Below are positions 26,376-38,710 of a stretch of 64,000 bases of DNA, one piece after another. Below the pieces are notes generated by a model. It did not search any database and had not been told where the DNA came from. It was given only the letters and a program-made list of their open reading frames with translations. The DNA is taken from assembly GCA_038496675.1 (NCBI GenBank), contig CM076669.1, positions 9,348,260 through 9,412,259 on the forward strand, written 5' to 3'. Made by a program: the position numbers and the translations under genes. The stretch is from Rachycentron canadum. Its lineage: Eukaryota > Chordata > Actinopteri > Carangiformes > Rachycentridae. Numbering within the stretch: position 1 is the first letter of the stretch; each line of letters starts with the position of its first letter.

Positions 26376-29300
26376 AGAACTTGCATCCCTATAATCACTA
26401 TGTGATAAATGTGACATTCTGTAGAACATGTCATATAATCTCTTTGTGTCTCAGCACAAAAAAGTTATTTAAGTATCACTTTATTGTATATCATACTTAT
26501 AATGCCCGTTGTAATGTAGTATAATGAAATGCATTACCTAAGATCATTATATTGCAAGAATGGAAGATGTACTAATTCCTTTCAGTATCCTCATGAATAA
26601 TAATATATACTTTCTATAATTTCTATGATGCAATCTAAGTAATTTTCCAACAGGAGTGTGGTCTAAAAATACAATACACATTATAAATAGACATATATTT
26701 TGTGCAATATAAATCACAGTGTATTTCAATTAAAGTATGATTCCCTCTTCCCTGAATAAAACAACATAAGGCAGTAACAAGACTTGGATAATGGCAAGGA
26801 ACACCTCCATTGTGGAGGGCAAGAGTGGACTGAAAGTGAACTAAAGAGGCTAAGCTAAGCAAAAAGGCAGAAGATTAGTTTAGAGCCAGAGAACTAATTA
26901 ACTAACTAAAGGAATCTGGAGATAAACGTTTAATTATTTTCTCTCAGACCCTTTCTCCTGCTCATTTTCTTCCCTTCTTCATTACTGCCTTTCAGAGCTT
27001 CTGTAGCGCGGCCAGTGTCAGGGGGAGGTGACTGTTCTGGGTCGGTGAATTCACACACATTAACACACACGTTCACCCACAGCCTTGTTCATTGACACAA
27101 ATTCCCTCTATTTGTGCACACAACTACACACAGACGTATCCTCTCTCTCACTCCGTCTGCAGTGTGTCTGAATGTAGATGTGGTACTTTTAATCCCAGAT
27201 GGATTCCATGGAGAGGTGAGGAAGGGTACTGGAAGGAGAAGGGGCCGTGACTTGATTTAAAAGGTGTCCTCTGTCTTCGGTGAGTACGCCGCCACCTCTT
27301 GTTTTATAGTGCAGCGATCCATATGCTCCAAGCTCGATATCGGAGGATGTAGTCTCTCGGCGTGCCGAGATTCAGCACCAAACGCTGCTATTTCCACAGT
27401 GAGGTACAACAGCGGGGTGGCATAGTGCATGAAGAGGCTGCCCTTTGAGCACCTGTTTTGTTGAGCTTCCACTAACTGAGCAATAAAATGAATCACTTCC
27501 AGGTCTAGACTCACAGGTCTACTGCTGATTTTAGTCTCTGGCTTCTCTGCGAGAGAAAAGAAACATTGAAAAAACATCCTCCTTGTGGAGTCAATGGTAC
27601 AAAGACAGATTTCTCATCGCTACTAGGCTCTTTGATGTAAAATGTGACTTGATGCCCATTTTGCCACCAGAAACAGACCACTACTCTCTTCTATGCCCTT
27701 TGAAGCCGCTCCCTGCCAAATCACCCTCAAGCTGACCTTTGCATTATTTGTTCATTAACCTTTGATCACCGGGCTACGTTGGCTTATTGTGTACAAAAGC
27801 AAAAAGCATATGCATTATGCACCCAGTCTGTGAACAGTTACTAATGATGAGTAAACACATTTGGCCTATGCTCACTGAGCTGTGTCAGTTACTAGTTCTG
27901 CATGAGTGGAAAGCCATTGCTGGGGGTGACAACACACAGGCTGCATATGCTGGAAAAGTCGTACTGAATTTGTTTCAGGGTGTAGGCTCGGTTGAACAAA
28001 CTACATAAATGTTCTGCTGTTGATTATAAGCAAAAATATGAGGCTTTTTAAGTGAATCCTCCAAAAATGGAGAAAGATGCAGCATTAGTGAAAACAACTG
28101 ACATATTGTAACAAGACAAAAATATGGAAATACTTTCAGAATATCATTGAAAATGAAATGAAAAACAATCATTTGTGGTAGACAAGACAAAGACTGCACT
28201 GCCATGCTAGTGGATCTACGAGACTGCACCTGCAAATCACCAAAACCACGTTCAGCTTTTCAACAATGAACTGGACTGTAAAGCCAATTTCCACGAGCCT
28301 CCACTCTATGGAGTCATTTTCTTTTTAAATCGTCTTCATAAAATCCTCATGCTCCACTTGAAACCACACTTTTTGCATATGTTTAATGCTACAGAAAAAA
28401 AAAAAATCCAATTTACATTTTCATGATTAAAGTGCAAGTGAATAATGGATTTAATATTTGTCGAGTTATAATCACAAGCCAGCAAATTCAGAAAGTATTG
28501 GCAGCCACAGCAAAACTGGTTTAGTTTGGACAAAGCACGTACATTTTTTCTGCCAGAGCCTTTTGTCATAACCAGTGTCATGCTTGTTTTTGAAACTAAC
28601 ATACAGATTTACATTGGCTACCTTCATCCACAGAAACAGCCGGTAGATAAGTCTATATTGGATGTAATTTTACAGCAATTAGCAGCTTATGTTGAATGAC
28701 AATCTCCAGTTATGACACAGAAAGTAGTGTAATGATCGTTTAATGCATCCATTCATCTCTGTCACCTTAAATATTAAGTTTTCCCTGAAGCAGTCAGAAA
28801 CAAAAAGGATTTTACTGACTGTCGCGTGGACTTAGCTGGAAAATTAGTGCAGAATCGTCTACATAATTCCTCCTGGGAGGGGAGCAATACAACATCTGTG
28901 GAGCCGCAAACAGAAGTAGGACATGTTCGGTTTCAAAGGCTGGACTAGAGAAGCAAATATTTAACTTTCTCAGTGTATTTGATGAAAAAAAATAAATAAA
29001 TGAAATGTACAAGACAAGTACAGAGAGGCCTGACTGGGCAGAATTAAACAGGCTCTGTAACCGGCCATTACACACAATGTCTGTAAACCTGACTCATTCT
29101 AACAAGACCAGAGCACCTGTTGTGAAAGTTTTTTTTTTTTTTTGGTGATTAATATGCATGCGCACACTCATACACATACACACACACACACAGAATCATC
29201 AGTGAACGATTACACAGCGATTAATATGGATGTTTGGTATCAGTATGCAGAGTGCCTCGCAAGCTGCAATCATTACACTGCAATCACAAAACAATCACCT

Positions 29301-29536
29301 AGAAATTCCCTGTGGCTCTGAGTGTGTGTGTGTGTGTAAGTGAGTCGAAAGATGTCCACCTGTGTCACTACATATACATCTATGTGTACATGTGTGTTTG
29401 CAGTAGCAGCGCTGTGCATCTATATTAGGACGTTATCACTATTCTGTCGCTGTTCCAGCTTCCTTGTCCCATTCTTCTGCTATACTGTGTCTCTCCCTAT
29501 CTCTGTCCTTCTCTTGACAGATTCACAACCATAATA

Positions 29537-29538
<2 letters not shown>
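26372..29538. other. Intronic DNA, nothing genic
   Basis: AT-rich unique sequence. The minus frame at 27257-27577 (106 codons) has mixed composition but no recognisable domain. A T15 tract lies at about 29130-29144. The phrase gattaatatg(c/g)atg occurs at about 29147 and again at about 29220. Confidence 0.6.

Positions 29539-29585
<47 letters not shown>
29539..29585. repeat. (AC)n microsatellite
   Basis: About 23 uninterrupted units; the first of two CA arrays within 200 bases. Confidence 0.95.
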
Positions 29586-29587
<2 letters not shown>

Positions 29588-29741
29588 AACTTTCCCTGTT
29601 CGGTCACTTTTTCCTCTCTCTTCCTCATCCCACTTCTTCACCAACCTGTTTTTTCCTGTTCTCCCATCCCTCCATCATTTTGGTTCTGTCCACATCTGCA
29701 GAGTAAACAACTGACTGACTGCTGTCACAGCATGTAGCCCT

Positions 29742-29879
<138 letters not shown>

Positions 29880-31933
29880 GGTAGGAGGGTGCTGACTCCC
29901 AGAACACCAAATACACACATTGCTAAGGACTGCTTTACCCTTTACAGTGGCACACGTGCTGATCCTGAAGCCACAGTAAACATCTATGTGCTGACTGCCA
30001 CAGTACACAGCCCTGGGCAAGCCGGCTCCAAACACACACACAGACAGATATGGACGGATCGACAGTAGCACAGACGCACACAGAGCTGTCATCTCTGCAG
30101 CAGCACAAAACAATGCAGAAAAAGCAAAGACGGGAGTAAAAGATCAACAGAGAGCGATAAAAATAGAGATATCGCAACTCACGCTCTCTCAGATGGATTC
30201 TTTACATGTCTTTAGCCCCGTCAGTCTGTAAATATTTGTCAACATCCGACTTGACGCGTTTTCAACAAACATTTGAGACATAAACAGGGAAGCCAACAGC
30301 ATTTTCATCTGTCAACATCACTTGGAGGATTTCATAAACTGATTTGAGGCTGTGTTCACCCAAACTTGCTGCTCCCAAGACCACGGGGACCCCTGCGCTT
30401 TAAAGTCTGACATCAAAACAGACAAGCGATCCATCGCTGCGCGTCTCTCTCCCTTTCTGTGTCGCTCTCATTTACTGGGGTGTAACTTACCCTCTTCTCC
30501 TCTTCCTAATGAAGGAGTGATAGTTCAACGTTTACTTTGGGCCCTTCCCCACGTTGTCGTGTGATGCTTTCATCCAAGGCACGAGCAGTGAAAACGTTGG
30601 CGTTAAGTCACATTTCAATCTCGCAGCTTGAAGTTTAGTGTCCGTTCTTTCAGATATCGGCCTTTTTCTGACTGTTTACTGGAGACCTCCAGCTGTATCT
30701 GAACTGTTTTTGAGTTGCCATTGATGCAAAGCGAACACTTGCTGATTCATATTAAAAGTTTCCCACAGCTGTTCAACACTGAGCTTCTTTAGCAAGGCTA
30801 TATAAAACAGGATTAGACAGCAGGCTGCACAACCACCATCTTCAAACACCAAATGAGGGAATATATGTAGTAAAAATGGTGTTCATCCCTCCAGTGGAGG
30901 TTAAAGACTTGTAGACTCCATGTCACAATGCATTACAGCTGTTGTGAAGACTCATGGTGGCTCAATAAATAAACTCAACTAATCACTTTATCCTCTCTCT
31001 CTTTTTTTTAGTTTCTTTTTTCAATTTAGATGTGAATTCCATGTTGAGTTAGAGCAGGCACCATTGTTAAAAACTACATACACACAGAGCCATAAAGCAA
31101 TGGAAGAGGAACGTTGTACTTGTCCATCACATGCTTGCTGTGATAACTCTCGAGTCTCAGCTCACTTGCCCCAGGCTGCAATCCACAGCCTGCAATTTAA
31201 GTGAATTTTCCTCAGAGTTTCCCCTCGAGATTGAAACAACAGGTTTCCATTCTGTCCTTGCTATAGTTCTGAAATTACAGGCTTAAGTCAGTGAACATGT
31301 ATCATACACCAAAGTGCACAGCGAAAGTTAAATCATTTATCCTAACAGCGGAAGAGAAGCAGCAAACTTCCTTCCATATAGTTTTCTTGATGGCGGAATA
31401 GACTTCGGCTCTCTCTGAAGTACATTCAAATTACGACTTACGCTGCTATGGCGACAGACCAGCAAATGTTATGTGAAAGTGAGGCACACAAGAGAAAGAG
31501 TCGCGAAGTTTGCTTCAACAGCTTTTAAGTGAGTAACAAGAAGAAAGCTTCACAATCCTCCTAGTTATATTGTGTCATCTCCTTTAAATACATACCCCAA
31601 AGTCCCAATATAGAAACACTAATGCACATCTTCTAGGCTACTAATGGGATTTCAGCACTAGGGTTGAGATATGGAAAGCTATTCCTGAAAGTGGTACAAG
31701 CTAGCACATAAGGTGAACATCACACACACAATAGTGAAATTAGTATTTGATATTTTACTGAGGACTTCTCAGTAGCCTCAAAATGGACCCCTGACAGTCC
31801 CAGGGCCACACTTGTCTACACTTGAGGGGCAACCCACTCAACATCTATACATCACAACCACCTAAAGGTCTTGATACAGCGATGAGCCACTGCCACGCGT
31901 TGTATCCAAATGAACGAAACAAAAGGAAAGACA
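29880..31933. other. Intronic DNA next to the exon donor, nothing genic
   Basis: Repeat-poor unique sequence. No second exon, protein family or RNA gene is recognised between the CA array and the exon. Confidence 0.6.
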
Positions 31934-31941
31934 GCTCGTAC
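31934..31941 (-). other. 5' splice donor of the receptor exon
   Basis: On the minus strand the exon ends ACTG and the intron begins GTACGAGC. The GT, the +3 A and the +5 G fit the donor consensus, while the +4 C and +6 A do not, so the site is moderate. It splits a Gly codon after the first base (phase 1), where receptor similarity stops. Confidence 0.85.
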
Positions 31942-32158
31942 CAGTTTCCCTAGAGATCTGTATGAAGGCCTCCACGCCGCTCTCTCCGTAGTTGCCCTCC
32001 GAGGCGAGTGTAGACACGTAGTTCCACTCCATCGCCGTGACGATGTCCATCATGGCCTGGGCCTGGTAGGAGTCCGGCGGAACCACACGGGAGAAGAAGT
32101 CGTAGCGAGTGTTGTCACTCAGCTCTGGGGCCGTGGAGGCGTAGCTGATCTGTGGGAT
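31942..32158 (-). CDS. grm8: Internal coding exon of a group III metabotropic glutamate receptor, best match mGluR8
   Basis: The exon encodes 72 codons plus the first base of a split Gly codon. It is part of the extracellular Venus-flytrap domain that binds L-glutamate in a presynaptic, Gi/o-coupled class C GPCR. It starts IPQISYASTAPELSDNTRYD, continues FFSRVVPPDSYQAQAM, WNYVSTLASEGNYGESG and ends QISRET|G. Aligned to mGluR1, it carries three glutamate-contacting positions: Thr at exon residue 9 (mGluR1 T188), Asp at residue 29 (D208) and Tyr at residue 57 (Y236). ELSDNTRYD, the DIVTA segment and QISRE favour mGluR8 over mGluR4 and mGluR7. mGluR6 is close in sequence, but its gene is compact in the species I know, whereas this exon has more than 31 kb of intron on each side. 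Differences from the mammalian mGluR8 I remember are Met-Met before DIV, Met-Glu before WNYVS, and Ile for Thr before QISRE. The start is a phase 0 acceptor and the end a phase 1 donor. The group III receptor call is near certain, grm8 is likely, and the teleost paralogue (a or b) is undetermined. Confidence 0.9.
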
Positions 32159-32180
32159 CTGAATGAGAGGAAGAAGATAG
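32159..32180 (-). other. 3' splice acceptor and polypyrimidine tract of the receptor exon
   Basis: Read on the minus strand this is ctatcttcttcctctcatt followed by CAG, then the exon begins ATC CCA CAG. About 15 of the 22 bases are pyrimidines and the terminal CAG is consensus. The reading frame upstream of it loses receptor similarity at exactly this point. Confidence 0.88.
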
Positions 32181-32913
32181 CTTGTTGATTTGATGTTTGT
32201 GAGTCCGACTAGTGCGTAATGTATGAAGATTGTGTTTTCTTCCATGTATTAAATAATAATACAGGAGTCATGCTGTGATCTTGCTTATATTACGCTTTCA
32301 TGCACATCTTTACTGCGAGTGTATGCATATGTAGGAAACGGTTATAAAGCCCTCCCACTCCCAGCAGTATCACTGTGATTAATGATAAGTCTCTGGAATG
32401 TGAAGGGAAGTTGTCATCGCCAATGCTGAAATTCAACTGTCGAATTACTGGTGGTTCAGAGATGTGAAAGAAGCACACAAATGATTTGAGGGCGAGCGTG
32501 TGCGAAGGAGAAAAACTAAAGTGGTGAGTAATCAGGAATCTGAATGTGGGACGACAGAGAGGAAACAAAAAGGCAAACTGGCGATGCAAAGTGTAATTCA
32601 TTCTCCGGCACTGACGTCATGGCTGACAGATTAAGGGTAGAGGGAAGAAGTTGTGATGCAGGAAGACGAGATATAAAGGAGACAGCAGGGACCTGACAGG
32701 AGGACAGACAGACAAAAGGCACAACGGGCAGATGGGAGGATGGCAAGACAAAGAGGTTGACAGAATGAGAGGAGACACACGCGCACACATACGCACACAC
32801 ATACAGGTATCAGTAGTGATAGGTAGTGTAACAGGCCGAAGGTGTTAGATGGCTGACAGGCAGATTGATTTTTCCCCTGACAGAGGGGGACAGCAAGGGA
32901 AGACCCTGTATTG

Positions 32914-32921
<8 letters not shown>
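32181..32921. other. Intronic DNA upstream of the exon acceptor
   Basis: Unique sequence with a purine bias at about 32640-32780. No coding signal. Confidence 0.6.

Positions 32922-32971
<50 letters not shown>
32922..32971. repeat. (CA)n microsatellite
   Basis: About 24 uninterrupted units, preceded by a short CTCTCT run. Confidence 0.95.
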
Positions 32972-32973
<2 letters not shown>

Positions 32974-34413
32974 TAAGAAGTAAGACTTAGCCGTAAGTCT
33001 AAACTAAAACATAAGGTGTGTCAGCTGTCTGTCTCCTCCACAAACCCACACACATACACACACAAATACAAATGTCTGTAACTGCTGAGCGCAGCAAAAC
33101 CTGTCTGTACTGCACAAAGAGGTTTAAGGCAGCGGTGGTTGTGTGTTTGTGGCATGTATGTGTGTGACTGGAATCTTTCTAAAGCCCATCACTCACTGTC
33201 TTTATTCCCTCTGAGCGACCTCTGAAGTCCCCGCCACCCCACATCTACACTTGTCTTTGCCATTTTAAAAGGTCATGGATATATCCAGAGTTTTGCAGGA
33301 TTTTTTTTTTTTTAAAACCGGTTCACTTTGGTGGTGCTGAGGCACTGCAGTAAGTGGGTGTAAAATAGCCATGAATCTTACCTTTCACCTAGCATTCTTG
33401 CTTTAGGAGCTTGTTGTCGAAAAATGTTTTAGTCTTTCTTGGACCACAGCAATAACCAAAACATAAATAAATTCTTACCTGAACAGTTTTCATTCACCTC
33501 CTCCAGAAAGAGTATTGAAAGTGCAAAGAGCTAATGTGTTTTACTTCCACAACAGCGATCAATGCACACCTCTAAGTGGACAGCGTCTCATTTTTTTTAG
33601 CAGCTGAATATTGAATTTTGGAATCAAACTATTTCACTCTTTTTTCTGTTGTTTATTAAAATTTCATTTCATTTCAACTTTGTGGGAGTGTATGTTTGGG
33701 ACACTTGAGTACAGTTATTGGTCTCCTCTGCCAGGGGAATACAACTGGAAACTTTCATAAACTTCAGGATGTGTATGTATAATTCATAGAGGATGGGGAT
33801 GAAAAAAAACAAATCAAAGTTAGGCCGTCTGAGGAAAAAACTTGGTAAAACAATTTGTGTGCATGCGTTTGTGGCTCTGTATATATGTGCTTATCTACCT
33901 GCATTGTAATTTGTGTTGGTGCGTAAGTGTGTGCATATGCCGGTGTGTGACTTTGCCGATTCATTTGTCCTTTTACTCTCCATGTGCATTTAAATAGGTG
34001 AATATCCATTTCAAAGAGAAATGAGTGCACGGCTGCAGGAGTATGAGATATTTGTCTGTTTACAACAGCAATGGGAAAGAAACCATGTGACCTGGGCAAA
34101 CCTGGTACTTTGATCTTTTGTTATTTCACTCGACAGCTGAGAAACTGGGAGACGTACACAGGCTTGTGCACACCGCACAGTCACCCTCTTGTCATATTTT
34201 CCAAATCATTACTGAGTATGAGGAGGAAAAGCAGAGAGGAAGGAATACAGTGAGGGTGAAAGAGTTACATACAGTGACATCCAGTATTGTCTGCTGCAGG
34301 CACAGACCCGATAGAGTCGTCCACAACTTCACCTGTGCTTTCCAAACATTAATACATTTCTATAGTCACACAACCACAAATCCACTAGATACGTATGTAA
34401 AGGCACAGAAACC
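32972..34413. other. Intronic DNA, nothing genic
   Basis: Scattered CA and GT words and a T13 tract at about 33301-33313. No frame resembles a protein family. Confidence 0.6.
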
Positions 34414-34452
34414 TCCTTAGACTGTGCACATTAGATGTGTACAGTCTAAGGA
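34414..34452. repeat. Near-perfect inverted repeat (hairpin)
   Basis: An 18-base left arm (tccttagactgtgcacat, 34414-34431) and right arm (atgtgtacagtctaagga, 34435-34452) are complementary except one position, which is a G.U wobble in RNA read on the plus strand. The loop is tag. It could be the core of a short inverted-repeat transposon or a structured RNA; I cannot say which. Confidence 0.85.
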
Positions 34453-34819
34453 TGTAACAATTGAGCACTGTAAATCATTCATGTGCTGTGAGCTGAGTGT
34501 GACTCCAGCCTTTTTTCAAAGCAAGGAGAACTGGAGTTGTAGTTAGAGGCGGGAAATTAACAGCTCGGTTCCCCCACATCGCTGGGGAAGAAGATTATGC
34601 CTCCAATCCCCCTAATTCCATTTGCTCTAATGAATATGTGTGTGCGATAAAAAGGGAAAGCGTATGCGTGTGCTGTGAATGTGCAGTTTCAATTAGCACT
34701 AGAAACGCTTTCACACTCTCGCACGCACACTTTAATCAATGGGATTTTGTACCATTTCAGTTTCTTGATACACAATCGTCAGGCATGTTGTGCTAACATG
34801 CCAGTAGTATCAGTCAGTC

Positions 34820-34925
34820 AACCATTTTGGTCGAGACTGAAGTACCTCAGCAACAACTACTGGATGAATTCACCATGTTCATCATCTCCAGGGGATAAAC
34901 ATCAATGGCTCTGTGAGATCTCTGG
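34820..34925 (+). mobile_element. Degraded copy of a common teleost interspersed repeat, family not named
   Basis: The block accattttggtcgagactga, agtacctcagcaacaactactggatg and tctccaggggataaacatcaatgg follows the wording of a repeat I know from many teleost introns. In that repeat a 'tttggtccagactgaaatatctcaacaactattggatgg' type sentence is followed by 'cagaggatgaatcc'. I do not recall its class and see no ends here. The open frame that crosses it (34675-35091, plus) is chance. Confidence 0.55.
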
Positions 34926-36540
34926 CACCGCAAACACACTGACATCCATGGGTTTGAGGGAAATGTTTCAACGGCTATTGCACGGAAGTCCTCGGTTGAT
35001 TGTGGAAATCGTTCATTTGAGAACCCTCTGGCAACCGCACAATAAACGTTGGAAAACCTTTGTCGGACATACAAGCTTTCAAACAAGCTGAACTGAGCTT
35101 TAGAGTTTTGAAATACAGACCCAGCACAGCATTTCAGTGTCTTTCACTAATCAAGACATGCTGGATCTTAGCGCCTTCCCAAGGCTGTCCGGATTACCAA
35201 AATTCTGCTATGCATGAAGAGTTAAAGACTTACAGCTCTGCAATGTTCGCCCTCTTGCAGGCACTGTTCTTAGCAGAGTCAGAACGCCTCTGAAGCAGCA
35301 CTTAGTCCCTGCACCTCTCCACTAAACTTTATTAGAAGCCTAAACTCTCACTCCAGAACAAACATTAATCTACTTCATGTTGTGTGGCTGCAATTGAACA
35401 GCAGTGATATTAAGTCTCAGCTCTTTTGCATAAGTAAAAAATTGATCACAATGAAAACAGAGGACCTCCGTTGGCTATAAAAATAACAGATTAATTCCTA
35501 ATTGAACTGTATACCCCTCCAAGCAAATATTATTGAAAAAGCACAAACTAATGTGTTCTCCTTCCATGAAAGCAATCAATGCTCACCAGCAGATTGATGA
35601 TGTCTCATTTTTTCTGAGACTCATTTTTGACTGAAAGTAAAGAATGCTCTTAATAGCTACTCATGTTTCTCAACAGTATGTCCTGAGTGAACTCTGGAAG
35701 TGAGAGCAATATAAGCTGATATCCTGCACTGCCTGTCACCTACACACAGCCTGGGTCTGCCCCGTCTATTCCTCAATGACTTTGGCACTTGTGGGGAGCA
35801 GTTTCATCCTTCACTATAGATCAATGCTGAGTCCCACTAGAGAGTGGAACAGATAACTAATAGCTGGATTTAGACCTTAACAGATCTAATGATCCAGCCC
35901 ACTGGCTTTTTTTTTGTATGTGACTTTTCAGCTGAGGATCAAAAATTGAGGAAATTCACTCCAATGAGTTCAGTTCAGTTCACAGCTCCGATACTCATTC
36001 TTACAGAGGAACCTCAAAGAACACGGTTAAAGATGGATAAGTCTACATCAAGAGTGTACTAGAAATGCATCCAGTGAAACTACCCCATGGTATATCTTCA
36101 GAGACCTGTGCTCTTCTCTCAAGCTAAAGAAAGCCATGCACAAGTATAAGTGACCTTTCCAAATGCCACGCGGAAGGTGCAAGAGAAATAGACAGATATC
36201 AAAGACTAAATAAATAGGTCTCACCATCCCTTTTAAAAAGATTGGAGTTGGTGTCATTAGCCGAATAAGATCTGTAACTATTTAGACAATAGATAACCAC
36301 TTTCGTCAGTGTTCAGGCATAAGAACCAAACATTCTTTGGTTTCAGCTTCTTTAGTGGAGCAACTGATGAATGGTTTGTCATGCGCAGACCTGGTGGGTT
36401 CAGATTTTTTGATGTAAACTGGCTCTTGAACTACAGCTTCACAAACATGAAGCTAATCTCAAATGTATCTGAGAAGCTGATTATGTGTTAATAACAACTT
36501 ATGGTTGTGTGAAAAACAAAGTTATGCATCTGATATATAA

Positions 36541-36542
<2 letters not shown>
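34926..36542. other. Intronic DNA, nothing genic
   Basis: AT-rich unique sequence without simple repeats, coding signal or RNA gene that I can support. Confidence 0.6.

Positions 36543-36594
<52 letters not shown>
36543..36594. repeat. (GT)n microsatellite
   Basis: About 26 uninterrupted units. Confidence 0.95.
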
Positions 36595-36595
<1 letters not shown>

Positions 36596-36701
36596 GGTAA
36601 TGGAGCTGTCGGGGCCAGAATCTGAGCATTAGGTTGATAGATGGCATTGGTCTGAAGCTAATTAACCCCACTGCATTGCACACATACACAGCCTGTTTGT
36701 T

Positions 36702-36726
<25 letters not shown>
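36702..36726. repeat. (CA)n microsatellite
   Basis: About 12 units; opposite in phase to the GT array 110 bases to the left, so the two can pair as an inverted repeat. Confidence 0.9.
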
Positions 36727-36735
<9 letters not shown>

Positions 36736-36961
36736 TGAGGGAGAGAGAAAGAGAGAGAGAACATTGTCAGAGGAAGGGTTGTATATGTTGTAGATCTTGC
36801 ACACAGACACACACACACAGACACACACAGTTACGACAACAGGGCCCTTGGTCAATGGTTAATGACGGTGATTAAATTAATTAAACACCTAAACATGTTT
36901 TAGTGTACACACACATGCAGATAGAAAATCATTGAATGCACTTGTCTGTTCAACCTTTCCT

Positions 36962-37064
36962 AAAAAAAAAAAAAAAAAAATTCTGTATCCATATTGCATA
37001 TGGGGAAAAGAAAAAAAAAAAACTGTCAACTATCCAAATAGTTTTTCTTTTTTTTTTTTTTTTT
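36962..37064. repeat. Two A tracts facing a T tract
   Basis: A19 at 36962-36980, A12 at 37011-37022 and a T-rich tract at 37042-37064. The second A tract and the T tract are inverted (gaaaaaaa...act against agtttttcttt) with about 20 bases between. Confidence 0.85.
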
Positions 37065-37994
37065 GCCAGATCGTGCTGGAACAATTTCGACTGTGCTATC
37101 AGAGCATGGAAACCCAGAGAAGGACGGTACACGTACAGTAAATTGATCTGGCCGTCTGGAGCCCCGGTTTTGAGTCAGCCTAGAGAGTTGTTTACTTGCT
37201 CAGAATTTGACTCGGCCCTCTAACAGCCAGCCGTGGTCTGTGTCTAATGAGGAGAGGACTGGCACAGTGGGACCCTACCAAGTTAATTTACCAGGATGAA
37301 GACTGCTGGGGCCGGGAGTTCGGTGTCTCTCGCTCTGTCTAACCCCATCAACTCTGTCTCGGGCCATCTGTCTCTCTTTTGCCTCTCCCTGTCTGGCCCT
37401 TTGCCACCATGTCTGTCTTTCCATCTTTTTTCTTCCTTTTGCATTGTGTTGCTTTTTTTTTTTCTTTTGTTATTTGCGTCCCTAGAGTCTTGTCATTACA
37501 GTCTGACAGATCTGGAACTGCACTTTTCAAACATGCAAATCAAAATCTGTCGTCATTTCATATCAGCAAAGTGTTTCATGCTTAAAGGCTGGATCCAACA
37601 ATAAGTTCAAAAATAAATGTTTTTACTGAGTATTTTTGATAAATTTCCGATTATGTTGAAAATTGGAAAATAATTTGGAGTAAAAAAAAAAAAACATCTG
37701 TACTGCCAGCCTACTAATATTATATTGATCAAAGACTTGCAAATTAGAACAAAGCCAAAGGGATATGATGGTACAGAGATAGAAAGAGGGGAAAAAAAAA
37801 CTATTACCTCATTCTGTCTCAGATCACTGTTACTCTCTCAGGATGAGAGATGCTACTTTAATTGCTGCTAAACATGGATATTCTCTTTACTGTCTTGGTT
37901 TTACCCCATGCATGCTGCCTACATCACAGGAAGTTCTGAATATAATGGCAGTCTGTAATTCATTTGTTGACAAGCAAACAAAAACAGGTAGACA
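37065..37994. other. Intronic DNA, nothing genic
   Basis: A pyrimidine-rich stretch (about 37320-37490) and short A tracts near 37681 and 37791. No coding signal. Confidence 0.6.
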
Positions 37995-38710
37995 TCACGA
38001 AAGAAAGGCAGCGAGGGAAAGGAGGTAAAAAGCAGGCTTTTCAAGAGAGCATGAGGGCGAGAAAAAAAAGAGGCAGAGAGAGAAGAGAATCAACAGAAAA
38101 GACAGCACAAGAGGGGGGGCAACGAGCAACAGGCAGGGCGAGTGAAAAGATGACAGAGGAACATTTAATGGGAGCAAAGAGAATGAAGAAGAGAAGTGGG
38201 AAACAATGAGAGGAAGATGAGAGAGAAATGATGAGAGGGAAGTTTAGCAGAAAGCATGAGACTAAAATGGCAAGAATGGAAAGGGGAAGAAATAAAAGAG
38301 CACAGATAAGAGAGGATACATGCACAACAGAGGGGGGGCAGAGGAGAGAAAGACGGGAAGAAGATGAATGAAGGAAACAGATACTTGATGGAAAATAATG
38401 AAGGGAGACGGGAGGCAAAGGAATGAATATTCCTCGAAAAAGGCACATTAAGAAATGTCAAAGTGGAGCTGAAACTAACAAGGGAGTGAGGCGAAAAATG
38501 TTCAAAACACTAAAGGGTTACAAAAAGAGTGAGGTGACACTGAGGAGATGAAAAGCAAAGGGGGTGAGAAAGAGACTATTATGCAGAATGCTAATGAACA
38601 GGACAGAAGTGACACAGATGAGATTGATGTAGGCAAGCGCAAAGGAAAAAAAAAGAAGAATAGAATTGCAAAAAAGATAAAATGACATAGCAAGACAAGC
38701 AGACACAGGG
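37995..38710. repeat. Polypurine-rich low-complexity region
   Basis: About 0.7 kb in which A and G dominate the plus strand, most strongly at 38050-38420, with repeated GAGAGA, GGAAGA and AAAGAG words but no fixed unit. The long Ser/Phe/Leu-rich minus frames across it (for example 38041-38448) simply reflect the base bias. Confidence 0.8.

Noticed and set aside
27257..27577. 106-codon minus frame considered as another receptor exon
   Set aside because: No resemblance to any segment of mGluR8 and no convincing splice boundaries.
31910..32188. Plus-strand frame of 92 codons over the receptor exon
   Set aside because: Shadow of the real minus-strand exon. It has no family resemblance and the splice sites fit the minus strand.
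34675..35091. 138-codon plus frame
   Set aside because: It runs through a degraded interspersed repeat and matches no protein family.
38041..38461. Ser/Phe/Leu-rich minus frames resembling membrane segments
   Set aside because: They arise from the polypurine bias of the plus strand and have no conserved pattern.
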